In this document: piece by piece, positions 36,048-45,047 of the stretch
How positions within the stretch are numbered: position 1 is the stretch's first letter
How the letters are laid out: every line of letters begins with the position of its first letter
NCBI RefSeq assembly: GCF_016918935.1
Contig: NZ_JAFFOB010000014.1
Location: 62,001-126,000 of the forward strand
From: Roseitranquillus sediminis
Lineage (GTDB): Bacteria > Pseudomonadota > Alphaproteobacteria > Rhodobacterales > Rhodobacteraceae
Reading direction: 5' to 3'
DNA length: 64,000 nucleotides
Notes under the pieces: generated by a model
Database searches by the model: none
Seen by the model: the letters and a program-made list of their open reading frames with translations, nothing else
Told to the model about the DNA's origin: nothing
Program-made: the position numbers and the translations under genes

Positions 36048-37060
36048 CCGAGCCGATCCTGATCTGGGGCGCAGGCGCCATCGGCGGCATCCTCGGCGCC
36101 TATCTCGCCCGCGCCGGCCACGCGGTGCACATGGTCGACATCGTCGAGGACCACGTCCGTGCGATGCATGAGGGGGGCCTGCGCATCGAGGGCCCGGTCG
36201 AGGAGTTCACGCAGAGGCTACCCGCCAGCACCCCCTCCGAGCTCACCGGCCGCTTCTCCCGCATCATCCTCGCGGTCAAGGCGCACCACACCGGGGAGGC
36301 TCTCGACATGCTGGTGCCACACCTCGCACCGGGCGGCCTTGTCGTCTCGGCCCAGAACGGGCTCAACGAGATCGCCATCGCCGAGCGGATCGGGACAGAG
36401 AACACCGTCGGCTGCTTCGTCAACTACGGCGCCGACTGGCTGGAGCCGGGGCGCATCCTCTACGGCAACCGCGCCGCCGTCGCCGTGGGCGAGCTCGACG
36501 GGCGCATCACCGACCGTGTGCGCGAGATCCACGCGCTCCTCCGCATCGTGGAGCCGGACGCGGTGCTCACCGACAACATCTGGGGCTACCTCTGGGGAAA
36601 GCTCGGATATGGCGCGCTGCTGTTCGCCACCGCGCTGACGCCGCTCTCGATGTCCGACGCGATGGCCCGGCCGGACCACCGCCCGGTCTACGAGGCGCTG
36701 GGGCACGAGGTCATGCGCCTCGCCGCCGCGCAGGGCATCCGGCCGCTCGGCTTCAACGGCTTCGACCCGGACGCCTTCCTGCGCGCCGACCGAGCCGGCA
36801 TGGCCGCGTCGCTCGACGCGATGGTCGAGCACAACCGGCACACCGCCAAGACGCATTCCGGCATCTGGCGCGACCTGGCGGTGCGCAAGCGCCGGACCGA
36901 GGTCGATGCGCAGGTCGGCCTGCTGGTGGACCTCGGCCGGCAGCATGGCGTGGAGACACCAGCGCTCGCGCGGCTCGTCGAGCTGATCCACGACCTCGAG
37001 GATGGACGGCGCGAGCAGTCTGCGGACCTCGTCGACCGGATGGTTGCCGCATGCGCCTGA
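36044..37060 (+). CDS. Ketopantoate reductase (PanE/ApbA)-family oxidoreductase
   Basis: A 338-aa NAD(P)-dependent reductase. The Rossmann motif is at the N-terminus (ILIWGAGAIGGILGAYLARA), with the PanE segments ILAVKAHHTGEALDMLVPHL and SAQNGLNE. The C-terminal helical domain contains LWGKLGYGALLFATAL. Many PanE-like proteins in catabolic operons reduce other 2-keto acids, and its place between a creatininase-like and an SDR gene favours that over pantothenate synthesis. It overlaps the preceding gene by 4 nt and the next by 10 nt. Confidence 0.85.
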   Translation: MTEPILIWGAGAIGGILGAYLARAGHAVHMVDIVEDHVRAMHEGGLRIEGPVEEFTQRLPASTPSELTGRFSRIILAVKAHHTGEALDMLVPHLAPGGLVVSAQNGLNEIAIAERIGTENTVGCFVNYGADWLEPGRILYGNRAAVAVGELDGRITDRVREIHALLRIVEPDAVLTDNIWGYLWGKLGYGALLFATALTPLSMSDAMARPDHRPVYEALGHEVMRLAAAQGIRPLGFNGFDPDAFLRADRAGMAASLDAMVEHNRHTAKTHSGIWRDLAVRKRRTEVDAQVGLLVDLGRQHGVETPALARLVELIHDLEDGRREQSADLVDRMVAACA

Positions 37061-37800
37061 ACCTCGAGAGACAGGTCTTCGCCGTCACCGGCGCGGCGCA
37101 GGGTATTGGCGCGGCCATCGTCGCCGCGCTCGCGGAAGCGGGCGCGATCGTCGCCGCCATCGACATCGACGCGGCCGGCCTCACGCGCTTCGACGGCCGC
37201 ATCACGACCCACGTGGCGGACCTCGGCAGCCGTAACGGCGCCCACGCGGCGATCGGCGCGGTCATCGAGCGGCACGGCCGGATCGACGGCCTCGTCACCG
37301 CCGCCGGTGGCGTGCGGGGGCAGGCGGGGCGGCCGATCGAGGAGATCGAACCCGCGGGCTGGCGCGCGATCTTCGAAGCCAACGTCGACGCCGCCATGTG
37401 GTGCGCGCAGGCCGCGGCACCCTTGATGAAGGCGCGAGGGCAGGGGCGCATTGTGACCATCTCGTCTGGCGCCGGCCTCCGGCCCAGCCTGACCGGCATC
37501 CAGGCCTATGCCGCGGCCAAGCACGCGCTGGTCGGGCTGACGCGCCAGCTCGCGCTCGAACTCGGGCCGCACGGGATCACGGTCAATTCCGTGGCGCCGG
37601 GCTTCATCCTGTCGAACCCCTCAACCGAGCGGCAATGGGACGCCTTCGGGCCGGAGCGGCAGAAGCAGATCGTGCAGGGCATCCACATGCGCCGGCTCGG
37701 CCGGGCGGAGGACATCGCCGACGCGGTCACCTTCCTCGCCTCCGACCGCGCCGGCTGGATCACCGGGCAGATCCTGTCCGTCGACGGAGGACACGCATGA
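37051..37800 (+). CDS. Short-chain dehydrogenase/reductase (SDR)
   Basis: A 249-aa classical SDR. The cofactor motif is TGAAQGIGAAIVAALAEAG, the acidic residue after beta-2 (AIDIDAAG) points to NAD, the NAG-equivalent is TAAGG, and the catalytic Ser...Tyr-x-x-x-Lys is SSGAG...YAAAKHALVG. The C-terminus GQILSVDGG is typical. It overlaps both neighbours, so it is translationally coupled within the operon. Substrate unknown. Confidence 0.9.
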   Translation: MRLNLERQVFAVTGAAQGIGAAIVAALAEAGAIVAAIDIDAAGLTRFDGRITTHVADLGSRNGAHAAIGAVIERHGRIDGLVTAAGGVRGQAGRPIEEIEPAGWRAIFEANVDAAMWCAQAAAPLMKARGQGRIVTISSGAGLRPSLTGIQAYAAAKHALVGLTRQLALELGPHGITVNSVAPGFILSNPSTERQWDAFGPERQKQIVQGIHMRRLGRAEDIADAVTFLASDRAGWITGQILSVDGGHA

Positions 37801-38696
37801 GCGAACCGCACGAATGGGACGAGCCGACTTGGCGCGGCCTCGTGAACCAGGTCCGCGCGGGCCGCAACCTCAAGCCCGCCTCCTGGCCCGGCGGCGCCCG
37901 CTGCGCCGTCGCGCTCAGCTTTGACAGCGACCACGAGACGAACGAGCTGCGCGACGGCGGCCTCTCCCCCGCCCGCCTCTCCTGGGGCGAGTTCGGTGCC
38001 CGGCGCGGCATTCCGCGGATCAAGGCGGCGCTCGACCGGCACGGAGCCAAGGCCAGCTTCTTCGTGCCCGCGGTCTCGGCGCTCCTGCACCCTGACGAGC
38101 AGCGGATGCTGGTGGACGAGGGCCACGAGGTCGGGCTGCACGGCTGGATTCACGAGGTGAACTCGAAGCTCGACGCGCAGACCGAGCGCGACCTGATGTT
38201 CCGCGCCGCCGACACGATGGAGCAGGTGACTGGCGTTCGCCCAGTCGGGATGCGGACCCCTTCGTGGGACTACAGTCCCAACACGTTGGCCATCGCGCGC
38301 GAGCTCAGCCTTCTCTACGACAGCTCGCTCTTCGCCGACGACGACCCCTACGAGATCGTGGCGGACGGCGAGTCGACCGGCATCGTCGAGCTGCCGGTGG
38401 AGTGGGTCCGCGACGACGCCGTCTACTTCATGATGAACCGCTTCGGCGCGCAGCGGCCCTACACGCCGCCCGAGGCCGTGCTCGACATCTTCACCCGCGA
38501 GTTCGAGGGCGCTCATGCCGAGGGCGGTCTGTTCCTGCTGACCATGCACCCGCACGTCATCGGCTACCGCAGCCGCATCTTCATCCTTGAAGCGCTGCTG
38601 GAGCGGATCGCCGCCAGGGGCGACTGCTGGATCGCCACCCACGCCGACATCGCCCGCCACTGCGCCCGGGAGGCCGGGCTGAAAGGAGCTGCATGA
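37797..38696 (+). CDS. Polysaccharide deacetylase-fold (NodB homology) hydrolase
   Basis: A 299-aa cytoplasmic protein with a NodB fold. Motifs are LSFDSDHETNE (catalytic base and metal Asp), EVGLHGWIHEV (metal His pair), RTPSWDYSPNT and LTMHPHVIGYRS. With no signal peptide and this context it is more like the PuuE/imidase branch, which hydrolyses ureides and cyclic imides, than a cell-wall deacetylase. ATG 37797 overlaps the SDR stop and the next gene starts inside its stop, each by 4 nt. Confidence 0.86.
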   Translation: MSEPHEWDEPTWRGLVNQVRAGRNLKPASWPGGARCAVALSFDSDHETNELRDGGLSPARLSWGEFGARRGIPRIKAALDRHGAKASFFVPAVSALLHPDEQRMLVDEGHEVGLHGWIHEVNSKLDAQTERDLMFRAADTMEQVTGVRPVGMRTPSWDYSPNTLAIARELSLLYDSSLFADDDPYEIVADGESTGIVELPVEWVRDDAVYFMMNRFGAQRPYTPPEAVLDIFTREFEGAHAEGGLFLLTMHPHVIGYRSRIFILEALLERIAARGDCWIATHADIARHCAREAGLKGAA

Positions 38697-39616
38697 CCTA
38701 CGCCCTCGCCATCCACGGCGGCGCCGGAACAATCCTCAGGTCGAAGATGACGCCGGAGAAGGAGGCCGCCTACCACGCCGGTCTCGCCCGTGCGCTTGCC
38801 GCGGGGCAGGCGGTGCTCGATGAGGGCGGCGCCGCGCTCGATGCCGTGGTGGCGGCGGTCTGTGCGCTCGAGGACGAGCCGCTTTTCAATGCCGGACGTG
38901 GCGCCGTCTACACCTCGGACGGGACGCAGGAGATGGACGCGGCTGTGATGGAGGGCGCCACCCGCCGCGCCGGAGCGGTCGCCGGCATCTTCGGCCCGCG
39001 CAATCCGGTGAAGGCCGCTCGCGCGGTGATGGAGCGGACGCCGCACGTCCTGCTGATCGGCGAGGGTGCGCTCAGCGTCGCGCGCGAGGCGGAGCTGCCG
39101 TTCGGCGACGCCGACTACTTCCATACGGACAGCCGGTGGGACGCGCTGCAGGCGACGCTCGCCATGCGGGCCGAGGGGCGGGAGACGGACGACCCCGCGC
39201 GCCGCCACGGAACCGTGGGGGCGGTCGCGCGCGACCGCGACGGGCATCTCGCGGCGGCGACCTCGACCGGCGGGATGACCGCAAAGGCGCCGGGCCGCGT
39301 CGGCGACACGCCGATCATCGGCGCCGGCACTTTCGCCGACGACGCCACATGCGCGGTCTCCGGCACCGGTCACGGCGAGATCTTCACCCGCTGGACCGCC
39401 GCCGCCGAGGTCGCCGCGCGCATGCGCCACCGCGGCGAGTCGCTGGAGCAGGCGGCGAGCCACGTCGTGATGCAGGACCTCGCGCCGAACGACGGCTCCG
39501 GCGGCCTGATCGCGGTGGACGCGGCAGGCCGGATCGCGATGCCCTTCAATTGCGAGGGAATGTACCGCGGATGCGTCACGGACGGGGCTGACATTCGCAC
39601 CTTCATCTATCGCTGA
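38693..39616 (+). CDS. Isoaspartyl peptidase/L-asparaginase (Ntn hydrolase)
   Basis: A 307-aa plant-type asparaginase. It matures by autocleavage before the nucleophile Thr174 in RRHGTVGAVARD. Other conserved parts are AIHGGAGTI at the N-terminus, FNAGRGAVYTSDG, and the downstream SGTGHGEIFTRW. The family hydrolyses beta-aspartyl dipeptides and asparagine. It is the last gene of the coupled rightward operon opposite a peptide-type transporter and an M32 carboxypeptidase, so beta-aspartyl or similar isopeptides may be among the substrates. Confidence 0.93.
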   Translation: MTYALAIHGGAGTILRSKMTPEKEAAYHAGLARALAAGQAVLDEGGAALDAVVAAVCALEDEPLFNAGRGAVYTSDGTQEMDAAVMEGATRRAGAVAGIFGPRNPVKAARAVMERTPHVLLIGEGALSVAREAELPFGDADYFHTDSRWDALQATLAMRAEGRETDDPARRHGTVGAVARDRDGHLAAATSTGGMTAKAPGRVGDTPIIGAGTFADDATCAVSGTGHGEIFTRWTAAAEVAARMRHRGESLEQAASHVVMQDLAPNDGSGGLIAVDAAGRIAMPFNCEGMYRGCVTDGADIRTFIYR

Positions 39617-39704
39617 GCAACATCTCGCACCGCCGCGCTAGATTGCGGCGGAATGGCGCGCCGCATGCTATTCTCCGTCCGGTCGACGGTCGGAGGAGGT
39701 GGAG

Positions 39705-40874
39705 ATGCCAAGCGTCACGTTGCTCGTCGGTACCACGAAGGGCGCGTTTCTGCTCGAGGGGGATGCGGACCGGCGCGAGTGGGCGGTACGGGGGCCGCAT
39801 TGCGACGGATGGTCGATCAACCATGTCATCGGTGACGCCGATAACGGGACGCTCTGGGCCGCCGGGGGCGGCGATTGGACCGGCGCCGGCGTCTGGCGTT
39901 CGATCGACGACGGGGGGAGCTGGACCCTCTCGAAGCTGTCGCACGGCCATCTCGACGCGTGGCTGATGGAGCAGCCGGAGATGGCAGCGGAATTCGGGAT
40001 GAGCCCCGCGCCACCAGCACCCTTCACCGGCGAGGTTGTCGCGGTCTGGAGCCTGGCACGCGCCGGCGGCACCATCTACGCAGGCTGCAAACCCGCGCTC
40101 CTATTCGCCAGCACCGACGGCGGCGAGAGCTGGAGCAAGGTCAGCGGCCTGACCGATCACCCGTCGGCCGAGTCGTGGCAGCCGGGCGGCGCCGGCCTGA
40201 CGCTGCACTCCATCGTGCCGTCCGCCGAGGACCCGCGCCGGATCTGGGTCGGGATCTCGGCGGCTGGAGTTTTCGCCACCGAGGACGGCGGCGCGACGTG
40301 GGAGCGGCGCAACCGCCGCGCCAACTACGATCCGCTGGGGGACAAGACCGGCTCGGCCGCAATCGGCCACGACCCGCACGAGGTTGGGCATTGTGTCCAC
40401 AACATCGTCCGCGCGCGGGTCGGGAACGGCGGCGACACGCTCTACCAGCAGAACCACCACGGCGTCTTTCGCAGCGGCGACGGCGGCCGCAGCTGGCAGG
40501 AGATCGACGGCGGGCTCCCCTCCACCTTCGGCTTTCCCATCGCGGTCCATCCTCGGGATTCGGAGACGGTCTGGGTCCTGCCGCTCAACGGCGACATGGC
40601 CGGCCGCTTTCCGCCCGACGCCTCGGCTGCGGTCTGGCGCTCGCGCGACGGCGGCGAGAGCTGGACGGCGCTCCGCGAGGGGCTGCCCGCGCGCAATTGC
40701 TTCTTCACCGTGCTGCGGCAGGCGATGGCGACTGACAGCGGCATTCCCGCTGGCATCTACTTCGGCACCAACAGCGGCTCGATCTTTGCCAGCGCCGACG
40801 AAGGCGACAGCTGGATCGAGATCGCCCGCCACCTGCCGACGGTGCTCAGCGTAGAGGTCCTCGAGCGGGGGTGA
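39705..40874 (+). CDS. Asp-box (BNR) beta-propeller protein, exo-sialidase-like fold
   Basis: A 389-aa protein with six Asp-box repeats of the S-x-D-x-G-x-x-W type: SIDDGGSW, STDGGESW, TEDGGATW, SGDGGRSW, SRDGGESW and SADEGDSW, spaced along the chain as in a six- or seven-bladed propeller. There is no signal peptide and I see none of the sialidase catalytic Arg triad, so it is probably a binding or scaffold propeller. ATG 39705 is preceded by GGAGGAGG at 39692-39699. It lies 88 nt after the isoaspartyl peptidase and could be co-transcribed. Confidence 0.82.
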   Translation: MPSVTLLVGTTKGAFLLEGDADRREWAVRGPHCDGWSINHVIGDADNGTLWAAGGGDWTGAGVWRSIDDGGSWTLSKLSHGHLDAWLMEQPEMAAEFGMSPAPPAPFTGEVVAVWSLARAGGTIYAGCKPALLFASTDGGESWSKVSGLTDHPSAESWQPGGAGLTLHSIVPSAEDPRRIWVGISAAGVFATEDGGATWERRNRRANYDPLGDKTGSAAIGHDPHEVGHCVHNIVRARVGNGGDTLYQQNHHGVFRSGDGGRSWQEIDGGLPSTFGFPIAVHPRDSETVWVLPLNGDMAGRFPPDASAAVWRSRDGGESWTALREGLPARNCFFTVLRQAMATDSGIPAGIYFGTNSGSIFASADEGDSWIEIARHLPTVLSVEVLERG

Positions 40875-41937
40875 GGGCAGCCGCGCGGCTGCGATATGGC
40901 TGGGGGTGGAGGCCGTACAGCGTGTACGCTATCTGCCCGGCTCGCCCGCCGGACATACGTGGAAGCTACCCTGAGGATGGAGCGCAACCATTCGCACCGG
41001 CGCTCCTCGACCCGGTGACGGATGATGCCTACGATGGCTCATTCGGGCCGGACTGACCCTGCTTTTCCAGTCCAGAGGCGGACGAGTTTGACGATTCTCG
41101 AGCCGGTGATCGAGCCGGATACCGGAGAATTTGCTTCAGTTGCGCAGGACCGAAAGAGGCGCCGCGCTTTGGACGCTGGAACGCAAGGCAGAATTGACAT
41201 AGCGCCATTTGCGAAGCCGCTCGCCGTGGGGAGCTGGCCACGCTGATGGAGCAGGTTGTGGCAAGGATTGAAGAGTCGGTCAGCCGGGACTGCGCGCGCG
41301 GCATGCCGCGCGGAAGCGGCCGGAGCTGACGAGGGCTTTCGGAGTATGCACGACAGCAAGCCGGCGCACGAGGCGTTCCGGAGCCATCCGTCGGAACGGA
41401 CGGAGGTGCTGGAGGCGATGCTGTTCGCATAGCGGAGGAAGGAATGGAGGCAATCTTTTCGCACCTCTCCTCGCACCGCCACATGTGGATCGATCTGCGC
41501 GGCCCGTCGACCAGGAACCTCCGTGCAGGCGCCTGGCTACGCAGATCTTAGGGAGCTACTGTCTGCGGGGCCTGCGACGCGCCCTTCGCGGCTCGCGTAA
41601 CGCTCTCTCTCGGTTTTGCGTCACCGTCCGGCCGTGCGATCTGTCAGTCTCGGCACGTGCTCCCTGTTTGACACTGCGCTGCACGTGGAAGATCAGGGCG
41701 TGCTACGACCTTCTCCTGCCCCCCGCGAGAGTCGGCGCCCCTGGCTTCGGCTCGATGCGACCTGCCTCAAGGTTCGCGAGGACGGGGTTCAAGCATGTCC
41801 TCGAACCGGTGGCGGGCATGTCCGAACCATGAGCCGGGCCTTGATGGTCGCTGTCGCGAGAAACGCAGCAGTTGAGGCACCGTTTCGGGCCGAAGGGCTC
41901 TTGATCTGCGGACGAAAGTTCTAAGTAAGGCTTTGTC
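40875..41937. other. 1,063-bp region with no convincing gene
   Basis: Open frames here are short, mutually overlapping and do not read like known proteins on either strand. Base composition drifts from the strong third-position G/C of the flanking genes. Pieces such as MHDSKPAHEAFRSHPSERTE at 41347 look coding-like but stop after 28 codons. I see no repeats, tRNA signature, terminator or transposase fragment. It most likely holds decayed genes plus the promoter of dusA. Confidence 0.5.
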
Positions 41938-42954
41938 ATGTTTGACCTTTTCGATCCAGTCAGCGCAAGTCGCCTCTCAGTCGCTCCGATGATGGATTGG
42001 ACGGATCGGCATTGTCGTGCGCTGCATCGTGCGCTCTCGCGGCGGGTCCTGCTTTATACCGAGATGGTGACGTCGGTGGCGCTGGTGCGGGGCGGGGCGC
42101 GACATCTGCTGGCGTTCGACCGGGCAGAGCATCCCGTGGCCCTCCAACTCGGCGGATCGGAGCCGGGGGAGCTGGCGGCCGCGGCGCGGATGGGGGCCGA
42201 CGAGGGGTATGACGAGATCAACCTCAACGTCGGCTGCCCGTCCGACCGGGTGCAGAGCGGCTGCTTCGGCGCGGTACTGATGAGGTCGCCAGAGCTCGTC
42301 GCCGAGTGCGTTGCGGGGATGATCGCCGCCTCTCCGGTGGAGGTGACGGTAAAGTGCCGCATCGGGGTCGACGAGCAGGAGCCCGAGGAGGTGCTGCCGG
42401 ACTTCCTGGCCCGGATGCGAGCGGCAGGGGTGCGGCACGTCGCGATCCATGCGCGCAAGGCGTGGCTGCAGGGGCTGTCGCCGAAGGAGAACCGTGACGT
42501 CCCGCCGCTGGACCACGACCTCGTGCTGCGGATGAAGGCCGAGTTCCCGGACCTGCGGCTCTCGGTGAATGGCGGTATCGCGAGCCTCGATCAGGCCCAG
42601 CGCTTCCACGATGCCGGCCTTGACGGCGTCATGGTGGGACGCGCAGCCTATCACGCGCCGGTGGACCTGCTGGGGGACGCGGACCGCCGGATCTTCGGCG
42701 ACGACCGGGCCGCCGTCACCGGCGAGGACGCGGTGCGCGCGATGCTGCTCTACATCGACCGGCACCTCGCCGCAGGCGGGCGCCTCCATGACGTCACGCG
42801 GCACATGCTGGGCCTCTTCGCCGGCCGCCCGGGCGCGCGGAGCTGGCGGCACATCCTGTCGGAAGGGGCGCACAGGCCGGGGGCGGGACGCGAACTGGTT
42901 CTGGCGGCGCTCGGTGCGGTCGAGGAGGCGGGGCGGGAGCGGGCTGCCTCCTAG
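41938..42954 (+). CDS. dusA: tRNA-dihydrouridine synthase A
   Basis: An FMN-dependent enzyme that reduces uridine 20/20a in the tRNA D-loop. The 338-aa protein starts with the Dus core SVAPMMDWTDRHCRAL and continues with VALQLGGSEP, NLNVGCPSDRVQSGCFGAVL (Cys general acid in the second Cys region), HARKAWLQGLSPKENRDVPP and NGGI. These are DusA-specific rather than DusB/C-like. It ends in a CTAG shared with the convergent DUF1289 gene. Confidence 0.95.
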   Translation: MFDLFDPVSASRLSVAPMMDWTDRHCRALHRALSRRVLLYTEMVTSVALVRGGARHLLAFDRAEHPVALQLGGSEPGELAAAARMGADEGYDEINLNVGCPSDRVQSGCFGAVLMRSPELVAECVAGMIAASPVEVTVKCRIGVDEQEPEEVLPDFLARMRAAGVRHVAIHARKAWLQGLSPKENRDVPPLDHDLVLRMKAEFPDLRLSVNGGIASLDQAQRFHDAGLDGVMVGRAAYHAPVDLLGDADRRIFGDDRAAVTGEDAVRAMLLYIDRHLAAGGRLHDVTRHMLGLFAGRPGARSWRHILSEGAHRPGAGRELVLAALGAVEEAGRERAAS

Positions 42955-43166
42955 CTCCCCGCGCGGCGGCGTTCGCCGTTGCCGGTGCGGCCTCCCGCAC
43001 GGCGCTTCAGCCGCGCCGCGCGCGACGGTAGCTCGTCCATCAATGCGTCACGTTCGTCGTCGGTCAGGGAGCTCCAGGCCGCGATCTCATCGGCGGTCCT
43101 GAGGCAGCCGACGCAGAGGCCCTCGCGACGGTGGATCACGCAGATGTCGATGCAGGGCGTCTTCAT
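42951..43166 (-). CDS. DUF1289 small cysteine-rich protein
   Basis: A 71-aa protein. The N-terminal cysteine motif PCIDICVIHRREGLCVGCLR carries four Cys in DUF1289 spacing, followed by TADEIAAWSSLTDDERDALM. A basic tail (RAARLKRRAGG) ends it. Start ATG 43166 gives the standard family N-terminus MKTPCIDIC. Function unknown; metal or Fe-S binding is presumed. It starts 7 nt after the ruvX stop and shares its stop CTAG with dusA. Confidence 0.9.
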   Translation of the reverse strand: MKTPCIDICVIHRREGLCVGCLRTADEIAAWSSLTDDERDALMDELPSRAARLKRRAGGRTGNGERRRAGS

Positions 43167-43173
43167 TGGCGAC

Positions 43174-43644
43174 TCAAGGCGACAGGTTGCGCAGGCGATC
43201 CAGAACGCCCTGCAGGATGTAGGAGGCGGCGACTTGATCGATGACCTCGGCTCGACGGCGGCGCGACGCATCGGCCTCGAGCAGCGCGCGCTCGGCCGCG
43301 ACGGTCGAGAGCCGCTCGTCCCAATAGCCGACGGGCAGATCGACAAGCCGCGAGAGGTTGCGGGCGAAGGCGCGCGTCGACTGACAGCGCGGCCCCTCGC
43401 TGCCGTCCATGTTGCGCGGCAGGCCGAGGATCAATCCTCCGATCTCGCGGCCGCCGACGATCTCGAGCAGCCGCTGCGCGTCGAGCGTGAATTTGCGCCG
43501 GCGGATCGTCTCCAGCGGCGTCGCGACAGAGAGTGTGGCGTCGGAAACCGCGACGCCGATGGTCCGCTCTCCGAGGTCGAGCCCGGCGAGCGCCCGGCGC
43601 GGGGGCAGGGCGGCGGCGAAGTCGGAGATGTCCTCGTGGATCAT
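43174..43644 (-). CDS. ruvX: Holliday junction resolvase-like RNase RuvX (YqgF)
   Basis: A 156-aa RNase H-fold protein of the YqgF family, essential in many bacteria for 16S rRNA 5'-end processing. Core motifs are LAGLDLGERTIGVAVSD (first catalytic Asp), ILGLPRNMDGSEGPR and YWDERLSTVAAERAL, with the last acidic residue in EVIDQVAASYIL. It lies 16 nt from ccmI and 7 nt from the DUF1289 gene on the same strand. Confidence 0.94.
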   Translation of the reverse strand: MIHEDISDFAAALPPRRALAGLDLGERTIGVAVSDATLSVATPLETIRRRKFTLDAQRLLEIVGGREIGGLILGLPRNMDGSEGPRCQSTRAFARNLSRLVDLPVGYWDERLSTVAAERALLEADASRRRRAEVIDQVAASYILQGVLDRLRNLSP

Positions 43645-43660
43645 CCAGGTTCCTGCGACG

Positions 43661-44872
43661 TCACCGCGCTATTCCTGCGCGTTCGGCGGCCTCGTCGATG
43701 AGGCCAAGGCTCTCGGCCTCAGTCCCGAACGCGGACCGCGCCTCGGCGTAGATCGCCGCCGCGCGGTCCTGCTCGCCCAGCACGCCGAGGGCCGCGATCA
43801 GCCGCGCCCAGTCCTCGGCCGGACCGCCCTCGGTGGCGAGACGCTGCGACAGGCCCTCGACCATGCCGCGCACCATCTCCTGCCGCTCCTCCGGCGACAT
43901 CTCCTGCGCGGCGGCGAGATCGGCGGCGGACGGTCCCGGCGCGGCTGGCGGATCGTAGCGCACGCCGGCGAGTTGCGCCGCGCGCCCAATTTGCGCCCGG
44001 GCCGCCTGCACCCACGGCGCGTCTCCCGGACCCTGCTCGACCAGCGGGCGCCAGACCTGGAAGGCGAGGTCCGGGCGGCCGGTCTGGGCGTAGAGCAGTC
44101 CCGAGTAATAGCGCGCCGTGCCGTTCGCCGGGTCGCGGCGCAGCGCCTCGGCCAGAGCGCGCTCGGCCTCATGCGAGACGTAGCCTCCGGCGGCCATGAC
44201 CAGGAGGTCGGCATAGTCGGACCAGTCTGCCGCTGTGGCCTCCTGTCCCTTGAGCTCGATTACGCGTGCCTGCGCCCGGTGCGCTGCCGCGTAGTTGCCG
44301 AGGATGGCTTCGTTGCGCGCAAGCAGCACGTATCCCTGCAGATCGTCCGATCGCTCCTGCAGCGTCTGCCTTAGCTGTTCCATGAGCGCTGCGTGGCGTG
44401 GGTCGCCCTCGACCGCCGGCATCGCGACCGCCGCCTCCGCCTCGGCCAGCGCCTGGCTCGGCCGCTCGGCGCGCGCCACCTCCGCCGCCTCGCGCCGCGC
44501 GGCGATCGGAAGATCCGGGTATCCCGGCGCGCCGAGCCAGACATAGAGGCCGACGCCGCCGCCCAGGACCAGCAAAGCGAGGGTAAACGCCACACCGGCG
44601 CTCGCTGCCTTCGGCGCACCATCCGAGGCCCCTCCGGACGCCGCCCGACGATCGGCGTCGAGCAGGCGCCGCGACACCTCAAGCCGGATCCGCGCCGCCT
44701 CGTCTTCCGTCAGGACGCTACGCGCGACGTCGCGATCGACCTCCTTGAGCTGGTCGCGATAGACGTCGACGTCCGTCGCCTCGTTCGGCGCACCGGCGTC
44801 GCTCCAGAACGCGCGCAGCAGCAGGGCCGCAACCGCCGCCGCCATCGCCAGTGCCGTGATCCAGAATGCCAT
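43661..44872 (-). CDS. ccmI: c-type cytochrome biogenesis protein CcmI
   Basis: The apocytochrome c chaperone of the System I maturation pathway, anchored in the inner membrane. The 403-aa protein has two N-terminal transmembrane helices (about 1-22 and 96-116) separated by a cytoplasmic loop typical of CcmI (VDVYRDQLKEVDRDVARSVL). A periplasmic TPR-rich domain follows (LQGYVLLARNEAILGNYAAA, RYYSGLLYAQTGRPDLAFQV). ATG 44872 is chosen because the hydrophobic anchor MAFWITALAMAAAVAALLL begins there. Confidence 0.93.
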   Translation of the reverse strand: MAFWITALAMAAAVAALLLRAFWSDAGAPNEATDVDVYRDQLKEVDRDVARSVLTEDEAARIRLEVSRRLLDADRRAASGGASDGAPKAASAGVAFTLALLVLGGGVGLYVWLGAPGYPDLPIAARREAAEVARAERPSQALAEAEAAVAMPAVEGDPRHAALMEQLRQTLQERSDDLQGYVLLARNEAILGNYAAAHRAQARVIELKGQEATAADWSDYADLLVMAAGGYVSHEAERALAEALRRDPANGTARYYSGLLYAQTGRPDLAFQVWRPLVEQGPGDAPWVQAARAQIGRAAQLAGVRYDPPAAPGPSAADLAAAQEMSPEERQEMVRGMVEGLSQRLATEGGPAEDWARLIAALGVLGEQDRAAAIYAEARSAFGTEAESLGLIDEAAERAGIAR

Positions 44873-45047
44873 GCTTCGTCCCGTCCGGTTCCGCGCCGGT
44901 CTAGCCGAGCCGGGGCGCTGGCGAAAGCCCGCGGGAACCGCCGCGCCGGGGGACGTGATGTCGCGATACTCCGGCACGGCGACGGGTTGGCAGGGCGGCC
45001 TCGACCCTCCAAGAATGGCGGCGTCGAGTCGAGGCCGAGGAAGCGTC

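Noticed and set aside
41029-41484. Possible 151-aa minus-strand gene in the 40.9-41.9 kb gap
   Set aside because: Ser/Pro/Arg-rich without strong codon bias, no ribosome-binding site, and an overlapping alternative frame of equal length.
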